63,203 bases of DNA from Okeania sp. SIO2C9 (lineage in GTDB: Bacteria; Cyanobacteriota; Cyanobacteriia; Cyanobacteriales; Microcoleaceae): NCBI RefSeq assembly GCF_010672455.1, contig NZ_JAAHGO010000026.1:5710-68912 (forward strand). The letters are read 5' to 3'. The position numbers and the translations under genes were made by a program. A model generated the notes under the pieces. The model saw only the letters and a program-made list of their open reading frames with translations. It did not search any database and was not told the origin of the DNA. Of the stretch, positions 9,119 through 16,906 are shown piece by piece. Numbering within the stretch: the first letter of the stretch is position 1; the number at the start of each line of letters is the position of its first letter.

Positions 9119-9283
9119 TTATATAGTGGTTATGCGTAAGTCCTGTTCATCTAAGTTTTCTGGTGAGTGGTTGGCGATCGCCCGTTTGACAGCAGATTTC
9201 AGGTAAATAGCGAGTGGTGGCGGTAAAAGTTCAATTTTACGAGCGATCGCCAGTTTGTGGAATTCAGGAACTGGGAAAATTTA
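9119..9283 (-). pseudogene. Decayed gene fragment of unknown family
   Basis: The minus strand can be read as FPVPEFHKLAIARKIELLPP followed by PLAIYLKSAVKRAIANHS and then a stop supplied by a TGCGTAAGTCCT repeat end (about 9131-9144). Upstream an in-frame stop intervenes, but a neighbouring frame (EFPLILVGKF) continues the sense, suggesting a one-base frameshift. The regular amphipathic pattern looks like former coding sequence. The rest of the 390-bp gap has two HIP1 sites and a short dispersed palindrome at about 9338-9358. Confidence 0.4.
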
Positions 9284-9482
9284 CCGACCAAAATTAGAGG
9301 AAATTCTGTTTTTACCGCAAGATTGATTGGTTTTTCCTGCGGAATGCTGCGCAAACATGCCCTAGCTCCCCTACGGGAGAGCGCGGGTCTTCAACCAACG
9401 TTGAGATAAAATTATTTCCTCTCTTTACTGCGATTTAATATAACGAAACTGAGTATGCTAAATAGCAATCAGGAAAAAAGCC

Positions 9483-9707
9483 TTATCGAAACTGTCTTCT
9501 TGTCTGTTCTACCTTCTGCGTAGCCTCATGTAACTGATTTACCAATTTCAGGCTATCAGCAGATTTTTCAGCATCGACGTGGAGAGCTAATCCACACATC
9601 GGGCAAACTATCGGCTCTCCAGAGAGCAACATCGGCATAGTAGTGGGGATGACAAAAGTGCATTCGGGGCAGGGAATACCATGTTGGTGAGTAGACTGTC
9701 TGGGCAT
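9483..9707 (-). CDS. Small zinc-ribbon protein
   Basis: 74 residues starting MPRQSTHQHG. Two CxxC pairs, CPEC at about 13-16 and CPMC at about 35-38, form a zinc-ribbon-like module; the rest is a short charged helix (VNQLHEATQKVEQTRRQF). I chose the start at 9707 because AGGAG (9713-9717) precedes it at good spacing; the reading frame stays open to 9812, but that extension looks non-coding. It lies last in a minus-strand series with the three DUF2589-like genes, so a shared role is possible, though ~570 bp of repeats separate it from the next one. No specific function can be read. Confidence 0.65.
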   Translation of the reverse strand: MPRQSTHQHGIPCPECTFVIPTTMPMLLSGEPIVCPMCGLALHVDAEKSADSLKLVNQLHEATQKVEQTRRQFR

Positions 9708-9904
9708 AATATCTCCTATACAAAATAAATTACAAATTTTACGAGGGAATACCGTTTCACAGAAGTTAAAAGTCAAAAGTAAGATTTTATAGACTCTAAA
9801 CTTTGATGCCAAACTAATTTCAGGAATTTATTTTAAATATATAGTTTGAAACTATTTGTGACATCTTTCAAGTGAATTGGTATAATAACTCTGCTGTCAT
9901 CTTT

Positions 9905-10254
9905 TTGACCAAAAGATCGGGTCTCAAGCCTCCCCTTTTCAGGGGATGAAAAAAATCAAATTCAGTATTTCAATCCCGATGGCGATCGCCAGATGTACTG
10001 ATAAGTGAGGTGTTGGTAATTTGAGGTATGATACCATGTCCGGATAAGAGCGCGATAGAACTCCGTGACCTTTACGCGACCAAAAGACTTTCTCCTTCTA
10101 CTCGGGGTTTCTTCTATCTTTCTTCCCTCCTGACTCGCTCCGACTGACTTCCCCTCCTGGGAGGGGCACGCGGGTGGGTTGACTCCTAAAGAATTAAGAC
10201 TAATATCATACACTAATTTACCAACGCCATAAGTGATAACTGATAACTGAAATG
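9905..10254 (+). repeat. Double-hairpin element, interrupted by a GGCGTTG-type MITE
   Basis: It begins TTGACCAAAAGATCGGGTCTCA and carries the CCTCCCCTTTTCAGGGGA hairpin and the ATTTCAATCC segment. The CTGATAACTGATAACTGAAATG tail is split by the inserted MITE at 10009-10228. Confidence 0.65.
10009..10228. mobile_element. MITE with GGYGTTGGTAA termini and 8-bp target duplication
   Basis: 220 bp between perfect direct repeats ATAAGTGA (10001-10008 and 10229-10236). The termini are inverted repeats (GGTGTTGGTAATTTGAGGTA / ACTAATTTACCAACGCC). There is no transposase inside; short reading frames in it are not genes. It is nested in the tandem CTGATAA tail of an older repeat. Confidence 0.85.
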
Positions 10255-10276
10255 CTGATGGTGTATCCTAGCCTTC

Positions 10277-10873
10277 TTAGGACGGCTCAGTGGTAGTTGT
10301 TGTATCACTTTCCTCTGATGAGTTTTCAGCATCAAGAGTTTCTACTTTTCCGCTTGTGGTACTAATTCCTTGTTCCATCACCCTAAATAAGGTCAGCAAA
10401 CCAACCGGAGTATCCGCTTGACCTGCGCTGATATGTATCTTCATTGCCGAGCTAGAACTCTGTTTCGCTAGACCCGCTTTAAATGCCAAGATATTAGGTT
10501 CCAGAGAAGAGTCTTGACCAGATGTCTCAGTGGGATTAATGGTTGTTCTGTGTTCAAGCTCAACTGCTTCATTAACCTCTACCCCAAAGTCAATGGTCGC
10601 CTCGCGTACTTCTATTATGGGAATAGGGACGATGGACAATACTGGAATCTCGACCGTAAACTCGATTGTATCTCCCCCTACTCCCGTCTTTGTATACTTA
10701 AAAGTAAATGTTTTTAACTGACTAACTCCTTCGTCATCATCATCAAACCCTACTTGTTCAATAAAATTAGCAGTTGCTTGCGCTGCTTGGCTTTCAGCTT
10801 GCACGAGTGCCAACAATGGCGCTCCAATAATCTGATACAGTGGTACCGATGATAGGTCTGTAGCATTTGGCAT
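10277..10873 (-). CDS. DUF2589-like protein (first of three paralogues)
   Basis: 198 residues. The N-terminal helix contains YQIIGAPLLALVQAESQAAQ; then comes a beta-rich region with VEIPVLSIVPIPIIEVREAT, the hallmark IPxLxIVPIPxIxV strand of DUF2589 proteins; then a conserved HISAGQADTPVGLLTLFRVM segment; then a low-complexity acidic Ser/Thr tail (SSEESDTTTTTEPS). No signal peptide is present. DUF2589 proteins have no established function that I know of. Ribosome binding site GGAGA lies 7 bp before ATG. The leader, including the TTAATAATTAA array, resembles that of the next gene upstream, so the cluster grew by duplication. Confidence 0.8.
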   Translation of the reverse strand: MPNATDLSSVPLYQIIGAPLLALVQAESQAAQATANFIEQVGFDDDDEGVSQLKTFTFKYTKTGVGGDTIEFTVEIPVLSIVPIPIIEVREATIDFGVEVNEAVELEHRTTINPTETSGQDSSLEPNILAFKAGLAKQSSSSAMKIHISAGQADTPVGLLTLFRVMEQGISTTSGKVETLDAENSSEESDTTTTTEPS

Positions 10874-11049
10874 AGTTTAATCTCCAAAGTTTTTTTACTG
10901 GGTAATTAATAATTAATAATTATTAATTAAATAATTGAGGTTAAAAGCCTCCTCTTTCAAGGGAAAAAAAATTGATTTTTTCCCCCTTTGCGTCAATCTG
11001 ATGGTTTTAACCATAGGTAATTATCAATTAATGAAAAGTCGTGGCAACC
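10874..11049. repeat. TAATTAA heptamer array and GGTTAAAAGCCTCC-type hairpin repeat
   Basis: The gap between two DUF2589-like genes holds a short TTAATAA array (10903-10932) and a diverged double-hairpin element (AAAAGCCTCCTCTTTCAAGGG ... GGTTTTAACCATAGGTAATTATCA). A similar array precedes the next gene at about 11672-11718. Confidence 0.6.
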
Positions 11050-11643
11050 CTAAAAGTTCGTCAAATCCAGTTTTAGCGAAATCGATGATAGTGCTGTCTC
11101 TGGCAGACTTGTGAGTTCCCTTGTAACCACCTCAACGTTAATTTCCTCAAGATCTTTCATCAATAATTTTTCAACCTTGATCGAAGAGGTAATATCATTG
11201 AAATCGTCTCCCACCCAAGGAGTGTCCTTTGTAAAAGTCTTGGCTCTACCTTGGAATCCCTCATGTTCGTAAAGTGTAACCTTCATCCCCCTTGGTACTT
11301 TCAAGGAACTCAACTGATCGTTTTCTAAGCTTGCGGTATCGTAGCTTCCCTCACTGAGTTCCTGACACGCTCCTTCATAATTCTCATGTTGATAGATGAC
11401 GACTTTGCTGGTCGGGATTGGGTCATTTTTGCTGGTCGGGATTGGGTCATTTTGATTGCTGAGAATAGCAAACTTCAGATCGATGGTCGCTTCCTTAATA
11501 TCCGTTCGGGGAACAGAGAGGAGTTTAAGAAACGGATCTTCTTTGTATAAAGGTCTTAGATCGCGAGAATAGTTATCTGAAATAACTCGTGCTTGACTGA
11601 TTTCACTAAGAATTTCTCCGATAATATGTTTCAATTTTGCCAT
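11050..11643 (-). CDS. DUF2589-like protein carrying a beta/gamma-crystallin domain
   Basis: 197 residues. The N-terminal ~60 residues (HIIGEILSEISQARVI ... LLSVPRTDIKEATIDLKFAI) match the helix and IP/VP-strand region of the flanking DUF2589-like proteins. A linker with an exact 8-residue tandem repeat (NDPIPTSK twice) follows, then a two-Greek-key beta/gamma-crystallin domain at about 81-163: YQHENYEGACQEL and YEHEGFQGRAKTF, each followed by a canonical calcium-binding signature (NDQLSS, NDITSS). The C-terminal 35 residues return to the scaffold. Calcium binding is expected from these motifs; the partner is unknown. Start at 11643 because GGAG lies 8 bp upstream; an in-frame ATG at 11658 is less likely. 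Confidence 0.82.
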   Translation of the reverse strand: MAKLKHIIGEILSEISQARVISDNYSRDLRPLYKEDPFLKLLSVPRTDIKEATIDLKFAILSNQNDPIPTSKNDPIPTSKVVIYQHENYEGACQELSEGSYDTASLENDQLSSLKVPRGMKVTLYEHEGFQGRAKTFTKDTPWVGDDFNDITSSIKVEKLLMKDLEEINVEVVTRELTSLPETALSSISLKLDLTNF

Positions 11644-12058
11644 AATATTAGTCTCCAAGTTTTGATTACAGGATAGTTAATAATTAATAATTAATAATTA
11701 ATAATTAATAATTAAATAATTCTGGTTTGAAGGAGCAGTCAGCAAGCCTCTTGCCTCCTCCGGAGGAGCTGCCTCTTGCAGAGGAGCTTCCGCTTTTCAT
11801 GTCGGCGACAGCCGAAGTGCGAAGTTGTGCGGAACGCTAAACGCTATATCCAATCAACCAAGAGAAAAGTGCTAGGATATTTCCTGACCTTCAATTCCCG
11901 TAAGGTTTTAACCAGAGGTAATTATCAATTATCCATTAATGAAAGGATTTTCCTCTGAGGTTGAATAAACTGTGACCATATCCACATTCACAAACTACCA
12001 TGAATGTAGATATGAAGTCACGCTACTCAAATATCAAAGCTCTATATTTGAGTTGTGC
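11644..12058. other. Gene-free gap with tandem TAATTAA array and degenerate repeats
   Basis: Contains the leader of the crystallin gene, a TTAATAATTAA array (about 11672-11718), GAGGAGCT-type short repeats at 11745-11795, and GGTTTTAACCAGAGGTAATTATCAATT at about 11904-11935, a further diverged double-hairpin tail. No credible reading frame. Confidence 0.5.
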
Positions 12059-12691
12059 TTATACTGTTGTTGTAACTGGTTCTGCGTCCGGCGATGTAAT
12101 AATATCATTGAGAATAGTCAAGACTTTCTGCATTCCTGCTGGCATATCATCCTGTACAGCATGGAGAGAGATATCCATGGTATATTCAACTGCATACTTA
12201 GAGTTCGCAGCCGAGGAGCTATCTTTTTTGGCAGAATATGCGGCGTTGAACTTCGCTTGAACTTTTGTCCCACCCCAGCGAGATTTGGCTTTGACGCTTG
12301 CGCTTATATCTTTTTCCGTTCCCTCTGTTGTTGTTTTTTCCGTTTCTGTTTCAGCACTGATATTCGCCTTGAATTGGATCGTCATATCATCAATGCGAAT
12401 ATAGGGGATAGGCACAATTGTTAGTAATGGAACTTCGAGTGTTTTATATGTTGTTGTACGATCAGTAAGACTACTATCATTTTCATTCTCTGCATCTGTA
12501 TAACCCGTACTATATTTAAAACTGATATTCTGGATATCACCTTCCTCAGTCATACCAATTGACTCAATAAACTCAACCGTCGATATTGCTGCTTGTGACT
12601 GGGCTTCAACTGCAGCAACCAAGGGACCACCAATGATATTGCCAAAGGGAATGGCTCCCAATTGTTCTGTTGCCTCGATTTGAACTGTCAT
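12059..12691 (-). CDS. DUF2589-like protein (third paralogue, first in the cluster)
   Basis: 210 residues with the same order as the 198-residue paralogue: N-terminal helix with FGNIIGGPLVAAVEAQSQAA, acidic loop, a strand region LEVPLLTIVPIPYIRIDDMT, a Lys/Ala-rich middle (SVKAKSRWGGTKVQAKFNAA) and a conserved YTMDISLHAVQDDMPAGMQK segment that matches HISAGQADTPVGL of the paralogue. No signal peptide or membrane span. It is the most upstream member of the minus-strand cluster. The ribosome binding site is weak. Possibly a scaffold or lipocalin-like beta structure; that is a guess from composition. Confidence 0.8.
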   Translation of the reverse strand: MTVQIEATEQLGAIPFGNIIGGPLVAAVEAQSQAAISTVEFIESIGMTEEGDIQNISFKYSTGYTDAENENDSSLTDRTTTYKTLEVPLLTIVPIPYIRIDDMTIQFKANISAETETEKTTTEGTEKDISASVKAKSRWGGTKVQAKFNAAYSAKKDSSSAANSKYAVEYTMDISLHAVQDDMPAGMQKVLTILNDIITSPDAEPVTTTV

Positions 12692-13194
12692 AATAATTTC
12701 TGTTGTTTAATGCTTAAAGGACAATTGTTAGAAAAAATTCTGCATTCTTCTAGTTACAGATATTTTTTCTTAACTAGCTATTAGCTTTTAGCATTTCCGT
12801 TCCCGAAGACTCCGCAAACAGCGAGCCTCCTGGGAAGGAACTAGGTTAACAGTTTTTAGCAGCTCTGGGTTTACCCCGGTTTCTATAAAGGAGGGGTTGG
12901 AATTCCCTTCTAAAGATTTACTGCCAACTGCTAACTGCTAAGTGCTGATTGCTTATTTAAGTGGTTCAGTAACTTCTCAATCCACTTATGACTCCATAGT
13001 GGCAAGTTTCTGCTGTAAACGCCACTAAAGTTTGCAATTTTAAGAAAAAAGATAAGGATTTAGCTCCAGCAATTCCCCAAAGCTAGTACCCATAACAATT
13101 TCAGAGATATAAAACTTAAGAACATCCCTACTATTTAGGGGAAAATTGCTTAACTTTGGAAAAACTTAAAAGTTAAGGATTTTAGGCGTTGGTA
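12692..13194. other. Gene-free gap; 110-bp block repeated (diverged) downstream
   Basis: About 13018-13130 (AACGCCACTAAAGTTTGCAA ...) recurs in diverged form at about 13450-13565 (AACACCACTAAAGTTGACAA ...), on either side of the MITE at 13195. Also includes short dispersed palindromes (CCGAAGACTCCGCAAACAGC) and a copy of CTAACTGCTAACTGCTAA-type tandem repeats. No gene seen. Confidence 0.5.
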
Positions 13195-13374
13195 ATTTGA
13201 GATCTGATATCTTGTCTGTATAAAAGCGCGATCGAACTCCATGACCTTTACACAACCAAAAAACTTTCTCCTTCTATTCCTCTTTCTTCTTCTTTCTTCC
13301 CTCCTGACTCCTGAGGACTGACTCCTGACTCCTAGGTGATTGAGATTAATACCATACACTAATTTACCAACGCC
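13195..13374. mobile_element. MITE with GGCGTTGGTAA termini and 8-bp target duplication
   Basis: 180 bp flanked by perfect direct repeats GGATTTTA (13187-13194 and 13375-13382). Terminal inverted repeats GGCGTTGGTAATTTGAGA / AATTTACCAACGCC. It shares internal sequence (AGCGCGATCGAACTCCATGA, AAACTTTCTCCTTCT) with the copy at 10009. Short reading frames in it arise from the repeat and are not genes. Confidence 0.88.
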
Positions 13375-13587
13375 GGATTTTACTTCTGGTTTCCGATGGA
13401 CAATAATCAGAAAAAATTCAAATAATCCACAAAAATTTCTATTATCAAATTTATTCCATAAACACCACTAAAGTTGACAATTTTTAAGAAAAACTTAATA
13501 ATTTAGTACCAGCCAATCCCAAAGACCAGTTATTGTATTGGTTTCAGATATCGAAAACTTATATTAATAACCTCATCACTTTGGAGT

Positions 13588-13665
13588 GTTATCAGAAACC
13601 GGGTTTATTGGAGACAGATGTGAGTATAAGCATTTTTTATGAACCCGGTTTCTCTGCTTTATTTA
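13588..13665. repeat. Long inverted repeat GAAACCGGGTTT ... AACCCGGTTTC
   Basis: A palindromic element of about 75 bp in the gene-free stretch 13383-14396. A short open frame crosses it but has no protein-like features. Farther on are TTCCCTCTTCC heptamers (13796-13835). Confidence 0.6.
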
Positions 13666-13883
13666 TACCGACACTACCGGATTTGAAATTGTACTTATTA
13701 TATCATGTCCGTTTATATCGTTTGTGTAAACCCAAGGGTGAATATCTACAGGAAATAATGGTTTTTTTCTTGCGAGGGTAGCCTTTCTTCCTCTTCTCTC
13801 TTCCCTCTTCCTTCTTCCCTCTTCCTTCTTCCTTACCTTTGCTATACAAGACCGATGCTGCCGGACATGATATTACTTAACTT

Positions 13884-14014
13884 TTGACCGGAAAATTTGG
13901 GTCAATAGCCTCCCCTTTTAAGGGGATAAAAAAAAGAATATTCCGTATTTCAAGCCTCCTAGTTCAGCAGGAGGTACTGATAACTGATAACTGATAACTG
14001 ATAACTGAAATGAC
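13884..14014 (+). mobile_element. Double-hairpin plus heptamer-tail element (well-preserved copy)
   Basis: TTGACCGGAAAATTTGGGTC left end, hairpin 1 CCTCCCCTTTTAAGGGGA, A-rich spacer, TATTTCAAG, hairpin 2 CCTCCTAGTTCAGCAGGAGG, TACTGATAACTGATAACTGA tail (four 7-mers), GAAATGAC right end. No coding capacity. Confidence 0.75.
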
Positions 14015-14396
14015 AACCCCCAAACTTAAAAACTTTACTTCAAATTCCGCACCCTTAACATATTTTAACATTAAACTGTAGTCTAACATTATCAAGTATT
14101 TGCGGGTAAATAGACTTGTTTTGAAATCAAGAATTGTCCTATGACTCTAGATAGCCAAATAATTTGTTCGGCAATGACATCTTTAAAATAACTTGAGAGA
14201 ACCCGATCCTTGAATATTGGCGTAATCTGAAATTCGATGACGCCTATTGGCCAAGTTTTTAGATGCCTGCAAGTAAGCATAGGTAACCGTATTTATGCTG
14301 AATGAACCAGGAAAATCTAATTTGGTACTTAAATTGTACGGATATAATGTTAACCAATACTGAATATGAAGTTAATTTTCTTGCCAAAAGATCAAA

Positions 14397-14522
14397 ATGA
14401 CTTTTTCCCAAAATAAACCCGTGGATTTTGAACCTATTAACAAAAAAATCCTAGATGCAGAAGTTTTACAGGAAAACAACTTATCGGAGAAATATACAAG
14501 AATTTATGGCGTTGCTGAATAA
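14397..14522 (+). CDS. Small open frame, 3' end rewritten by a MITE
   Basis: Reads MTFSQNKPVDFEPINKKILD plus ~21 residues and stops inside the MITE at 14508. Removing the MITE and one target duplicate would make the frame end TRIYK and a stop, only a few residues different. Composition is protein-like, but there is no ribosome binding site and no recognised family. It may be a small gene or the 5' fragment of a larger lost gene. Confidence 0.3.
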   Translation: MTFSQNKPVDFEPINKKILDAEVLQENNLSEKYTRIYGVAE

Positions 14523-14675
14523 ATGTATGATTTTACAGGATTCAGGAGTCAGGATTCAGTAGGTATAAAAGAGTTTTTCAGTAACTTTCAGAAGAAGAAA
14601 TAAGTATAATTTGCACTGTTGTTTTGGCTTAAAATTTACCCAAAATTGAATTTCATACCGTGTTTCAGCAACGCC
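14508..14675. mobile_element. MITE with GGCGTTGCTGAA termini and 8-bp target duplication
   Basis: 168 bp between direct repeats GAATTTAT (14500-14507 and 14676-14683). Terminal inverted repeats GGCGTTGCTGAATAAATGTA / CATACCGTGTTTCAGCAACGCC. Same terminal heptamer GGCGTTG as the copies at 10009 and 13195, and the same 8-bp duplication length. The closest match to this subtype is the copy at 61528. Confidence 0.88.
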
Positions 14676-14776
14676 GAATTTATAAATGATCCCTATTTTA
14701 TGAAGATAGGCATCAGGGACATCTTTACTTCTACAGATAAGATAAAAAATTTGTTAATCAAAAAAATATAACAAAA

Positions 14777-16237
14777 ATGAGTAAATATGTACGCAGACGT
14801 GGTGTAACCCTTACCAATCAGGGTTCAAGGAAACTTAATCAAGCCAAATCAGAGGCAGAAATTGAGCAAAACCAGCGATACACCCTTGAATCTCTTAGTA
14901 AAAAAATAGGTTTAACTCCCAATACCCTTAGCAAAATATTTACCTGCTCGTCAGGAGTCGATAAACGTACCTTAAAATGCTGCTTCGATGCCTTTAATCT
15001 GAGTTTGTTAGCGGATGATTATCTCTACTTGAAGTCTGAGCAAGATAATCAGGTCCAGATTAACCCTATACCCCCTGCAGAAAACTACTCCTTCCTAGAA
15101 CCAGTCTGCAATTCTCCTTTCGATATGCTGCGCGATCGCAACAACGCTGCCCAAATAAAAAAAATGGTTCAACCACAAGACGATCTGCAACCTCGTTTGC
15201 CAACAGCACCGGGAGGACAGATGCCCCTATATTCTGTCTTTTACATTGACCGTCCCATCATTGAATCCCTCTGTTACGAAGGCATCCAGGAACCAGGTAC
15301 ACTGTTGAACATCCGTGCTCACAAGCAAATGGGCAAAACCTCCCTAATGAGCCGTATCTTGTATTACGCTAGATCCCTCGATTATCAAACCGTTTCCCTG
15401 AACTTACAACTGGCAGATGCAGAGATTTTACAGAACCTAGAACGCTTCCTAAAATGGTTCTGTGCTAGAGTTAGCAAGGAGTTAGAATTTCCCTATTCGC
15501 CATCCCATGAGCAGATAGCTGATTTTTGGGATAATTCCTTGGGCAGCAAATCAATCGCCACTGACTATTTCAATGATATTATCTTAGCAAACCTAGATCG
15601 TCCTTTGGTAATAGCTATTGATGAACTCAATCAGCTTTTTGCCTACCCCGATATTGCTCGTGAATTTCTCCAACTTCTGCGAACCTGGTCTGAGCAAGCA
15701 AAAGCAGGGGTAGCAGAAAGTAATGCTTGGCAAAAGCTGCGACTGGTGACAGTTCATTCTACGGAAATTATCATGCCTCCATCGATTAATCCCTCCTTGT
15801 TGAATACTGGGTTAGTCATCAATTTACCTGAGTTTACTCCAGCTCAAGTGCAGGATCTAGCACGGCGCTACGAACAAGAGATGACCGAACAACAAATCCA
15901 GCAACTAATTACTATTCTAGGCGGACATCCCTATCGCTTACAGTTAGCATTTTATTACCTACACCAACAGACTATAACCCTAGAAGAACTTTTAGAAAAT
16001 TCTCAGAGCGCAACTTCTCTTTATGCAGAACATTTAAAACAACAATGGTGGAATCTGCAACGCTATGATGAATTATTGCCTATCTTTACTGAAATTGTGA
16101 ACAACCCCAAACCGATAGAAATAAAAGTATCCCTTGGTTATAAGTTGCAAAACATGGGGTTGATTCATTTGGAAAGCGATCGAGCGTGTCTGTCTTGTGA
16201 GTTATTTCGTCCGTTTTTTATGGGAGTTTTGAATTGA
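14777..16237 (+). CDS. HTH plus AAA-type (AAA_35-like) ATPase, conflict/signalling type
   Basis: 486 residues. The N terminus (about 1-85) is a small HTH module: RRRGVTLTNQGSRKL, YTLESLSKKIGLTPNTLSKI, GVDKRTLKCCFDAFNLSL. It is clearly homologous to the N terminus of the WD40 STAND protein at 47042-50728. After a linker comes an AAA_35-like P-loop domain: Walker A-like RAHKQMGKTSLMSRIL (~187-202), Walker B LVIAIDELNQLF (~280), then a winged-helix-like C-terminal part ending in FRPFFMGVLN. Such proteins in cyanobacteria are linked to vWA/MoxR-type ternary conflict systems (family knowledge); no partner gene adjoins it here. The start has no strong ribosome binding site but the motif begins at once. 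An AGGACTTACGCA MITE follows directly after the stop. Confidence 0.85.
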   Translation: MSKYVRRRGVTLTNQGSRKLNQAKSEAEIEQNQRYTLESLSKKIGLTPNTLSKIFTCSSGVDKRTLKCCFDAFNLSLLADDYLYLKSEQDNQVQINPIPPAENYSFLEPVCNSPFDMLRDRNNAAQIKKMVQPQDDLQPRLPTAPGGQMPLYSVFYIDRPIIESLCYEGIQEPGTLLNIRAHKQMGKTSLMSRILYYARSLDYQTVSLNLQLADAEILQNLERFLKWFCARVSKELEFPYSPSHEQIADFWDNSLGSKSIATDYFNDIILANLDRPLVIAIDELNQLFAYPDIAREFLQLLRTWSEQAKAGVAESNAWQKLRLVTVHSTEIIMPPSINPSLLNTGLVINLPEFTPAQVQDLARRYEQEMTEQQIQQLITILGGHPYRLQLAFYYLHQQTITLEELLENSQSATSLYAEHLKQQWWNLQRYDELLPIFTEIVNNPKPIEIKVSLGYKLQNMGLIHLESDRACLSCELFRPFFMGVLN

Positions 16238-16240
16238 TTT

Positions 16241-16333
16241 AGGACTTACGCAGATACGCTATATATAGCGCTCAAAACTATTGGACAATAGTTAGTTATT
16301 GTAATCTATACATAGTGCCTTTGCATAAGTCCT
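16241..16333. mobile_element. AGGACTTACGCA-ended MITE
   Basis: 93 bp with terminal inverted repeats AGGACTTACGCA / TGCATAAGTCCT and an internal CGCTATATATAGCG palindrome. It sits 3 bp after the stop codon of the AAA ATPase gene and may supply its transcript end. No target duplication is visible. Confidence 0.7.
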
Positions 16334-16509
16334 GTTGATTGTTATTTTGACTGCGTTACATTTCATTAATACACTCTACTAGACTAATGAAATAACTACT
16401 TAGGTAAGGTTGATGGTAGGCAAATGCGGCGCTCACACAGATTATGGCACGGATGCACAGATTAAGTGTAAGTGTATTTCATTAATGGATAATGGATAAT
16501 TACCTCTGG

Positions 16510-16672
16510 TTAAAACCGTCCTAATTTTTGCAATAAATCGAAAACCACATAATACCAGACTCCTATTCGTGCATAACCTGCAAGTTTACTACCCAATTCG
16601 TTCCCCACTTTGTTAGAAACTATTTCCACTACTACATCTGGTGCTTTACCAAATTCCCAAGTATAATAGCTG
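16510..16672 (-). pseudogene. Uma2-family nuclease fragment (middle part)
   Basis: The minus strand reads SYYTWEFGKAPDVVVEIVSN, then GNELGSKLAGYARIGVWYYV and VFDLLQKLGRF before a stop. This is typical of the central region of cyanobacterial Uma2 (DUF820) PD-(D/E)XK proteins. Both ends of the protein are missing. Confidence 0.7.
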
Positions 16673-16691
16673 AAGAAACTATGGTGAAATT

Positions 16692-16801
16692 ATGGATTTT
16701 GTTTCAATTGCCAAAATAGCAGCACCAATTGCAGGTTCTTTGGCAAATGTTGCTGTTCAAAAAGGATTTCAATTTATTAATCAAACAGACATACAAAAAG
16801 C
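16692..16801 (+). pseudogene. Duplicated 5' fragment of the NACHT gene
   Basis: From ATG 16692 the first ~36 codons repeat, almost base for base, the start of the NACHT gene at 16907 (SIAKIAAPIAGSLANVAVQK). Homology stops at 16801, where a GGGCGAATGGCATTCGCCC palindrome and a TGCATAAGTCCT repeat end (about 16850-16862) follow. The homologous DNA also includes the 14 bp upstream (AGTATGGTGAAATT). Confidence 0.8.
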
Positions 16802-16906
16802 ATATGTAGGGGCGAATGGCATTCGCCCTCAGTTGATTTAGTATCCGTGCATAAGTCCTGATATATAATTTAATACCAAAGATTTAGAAGAGAGTATGGT
16901 GAAATT

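Noticed and set aside
9962-10213. 83-codon minus-strand frame, and a similar 69-codon frame at 13150-13359
   Set aside because: Both lie across MITE copies with defined ends and target duplications; similarity between them is repeat similarity.
13533-13781. 82-codon frame
   Set aside because: It spans an inverted repeat (GAAACCGGGTTT) and a diverged block; no start signal or protein character.
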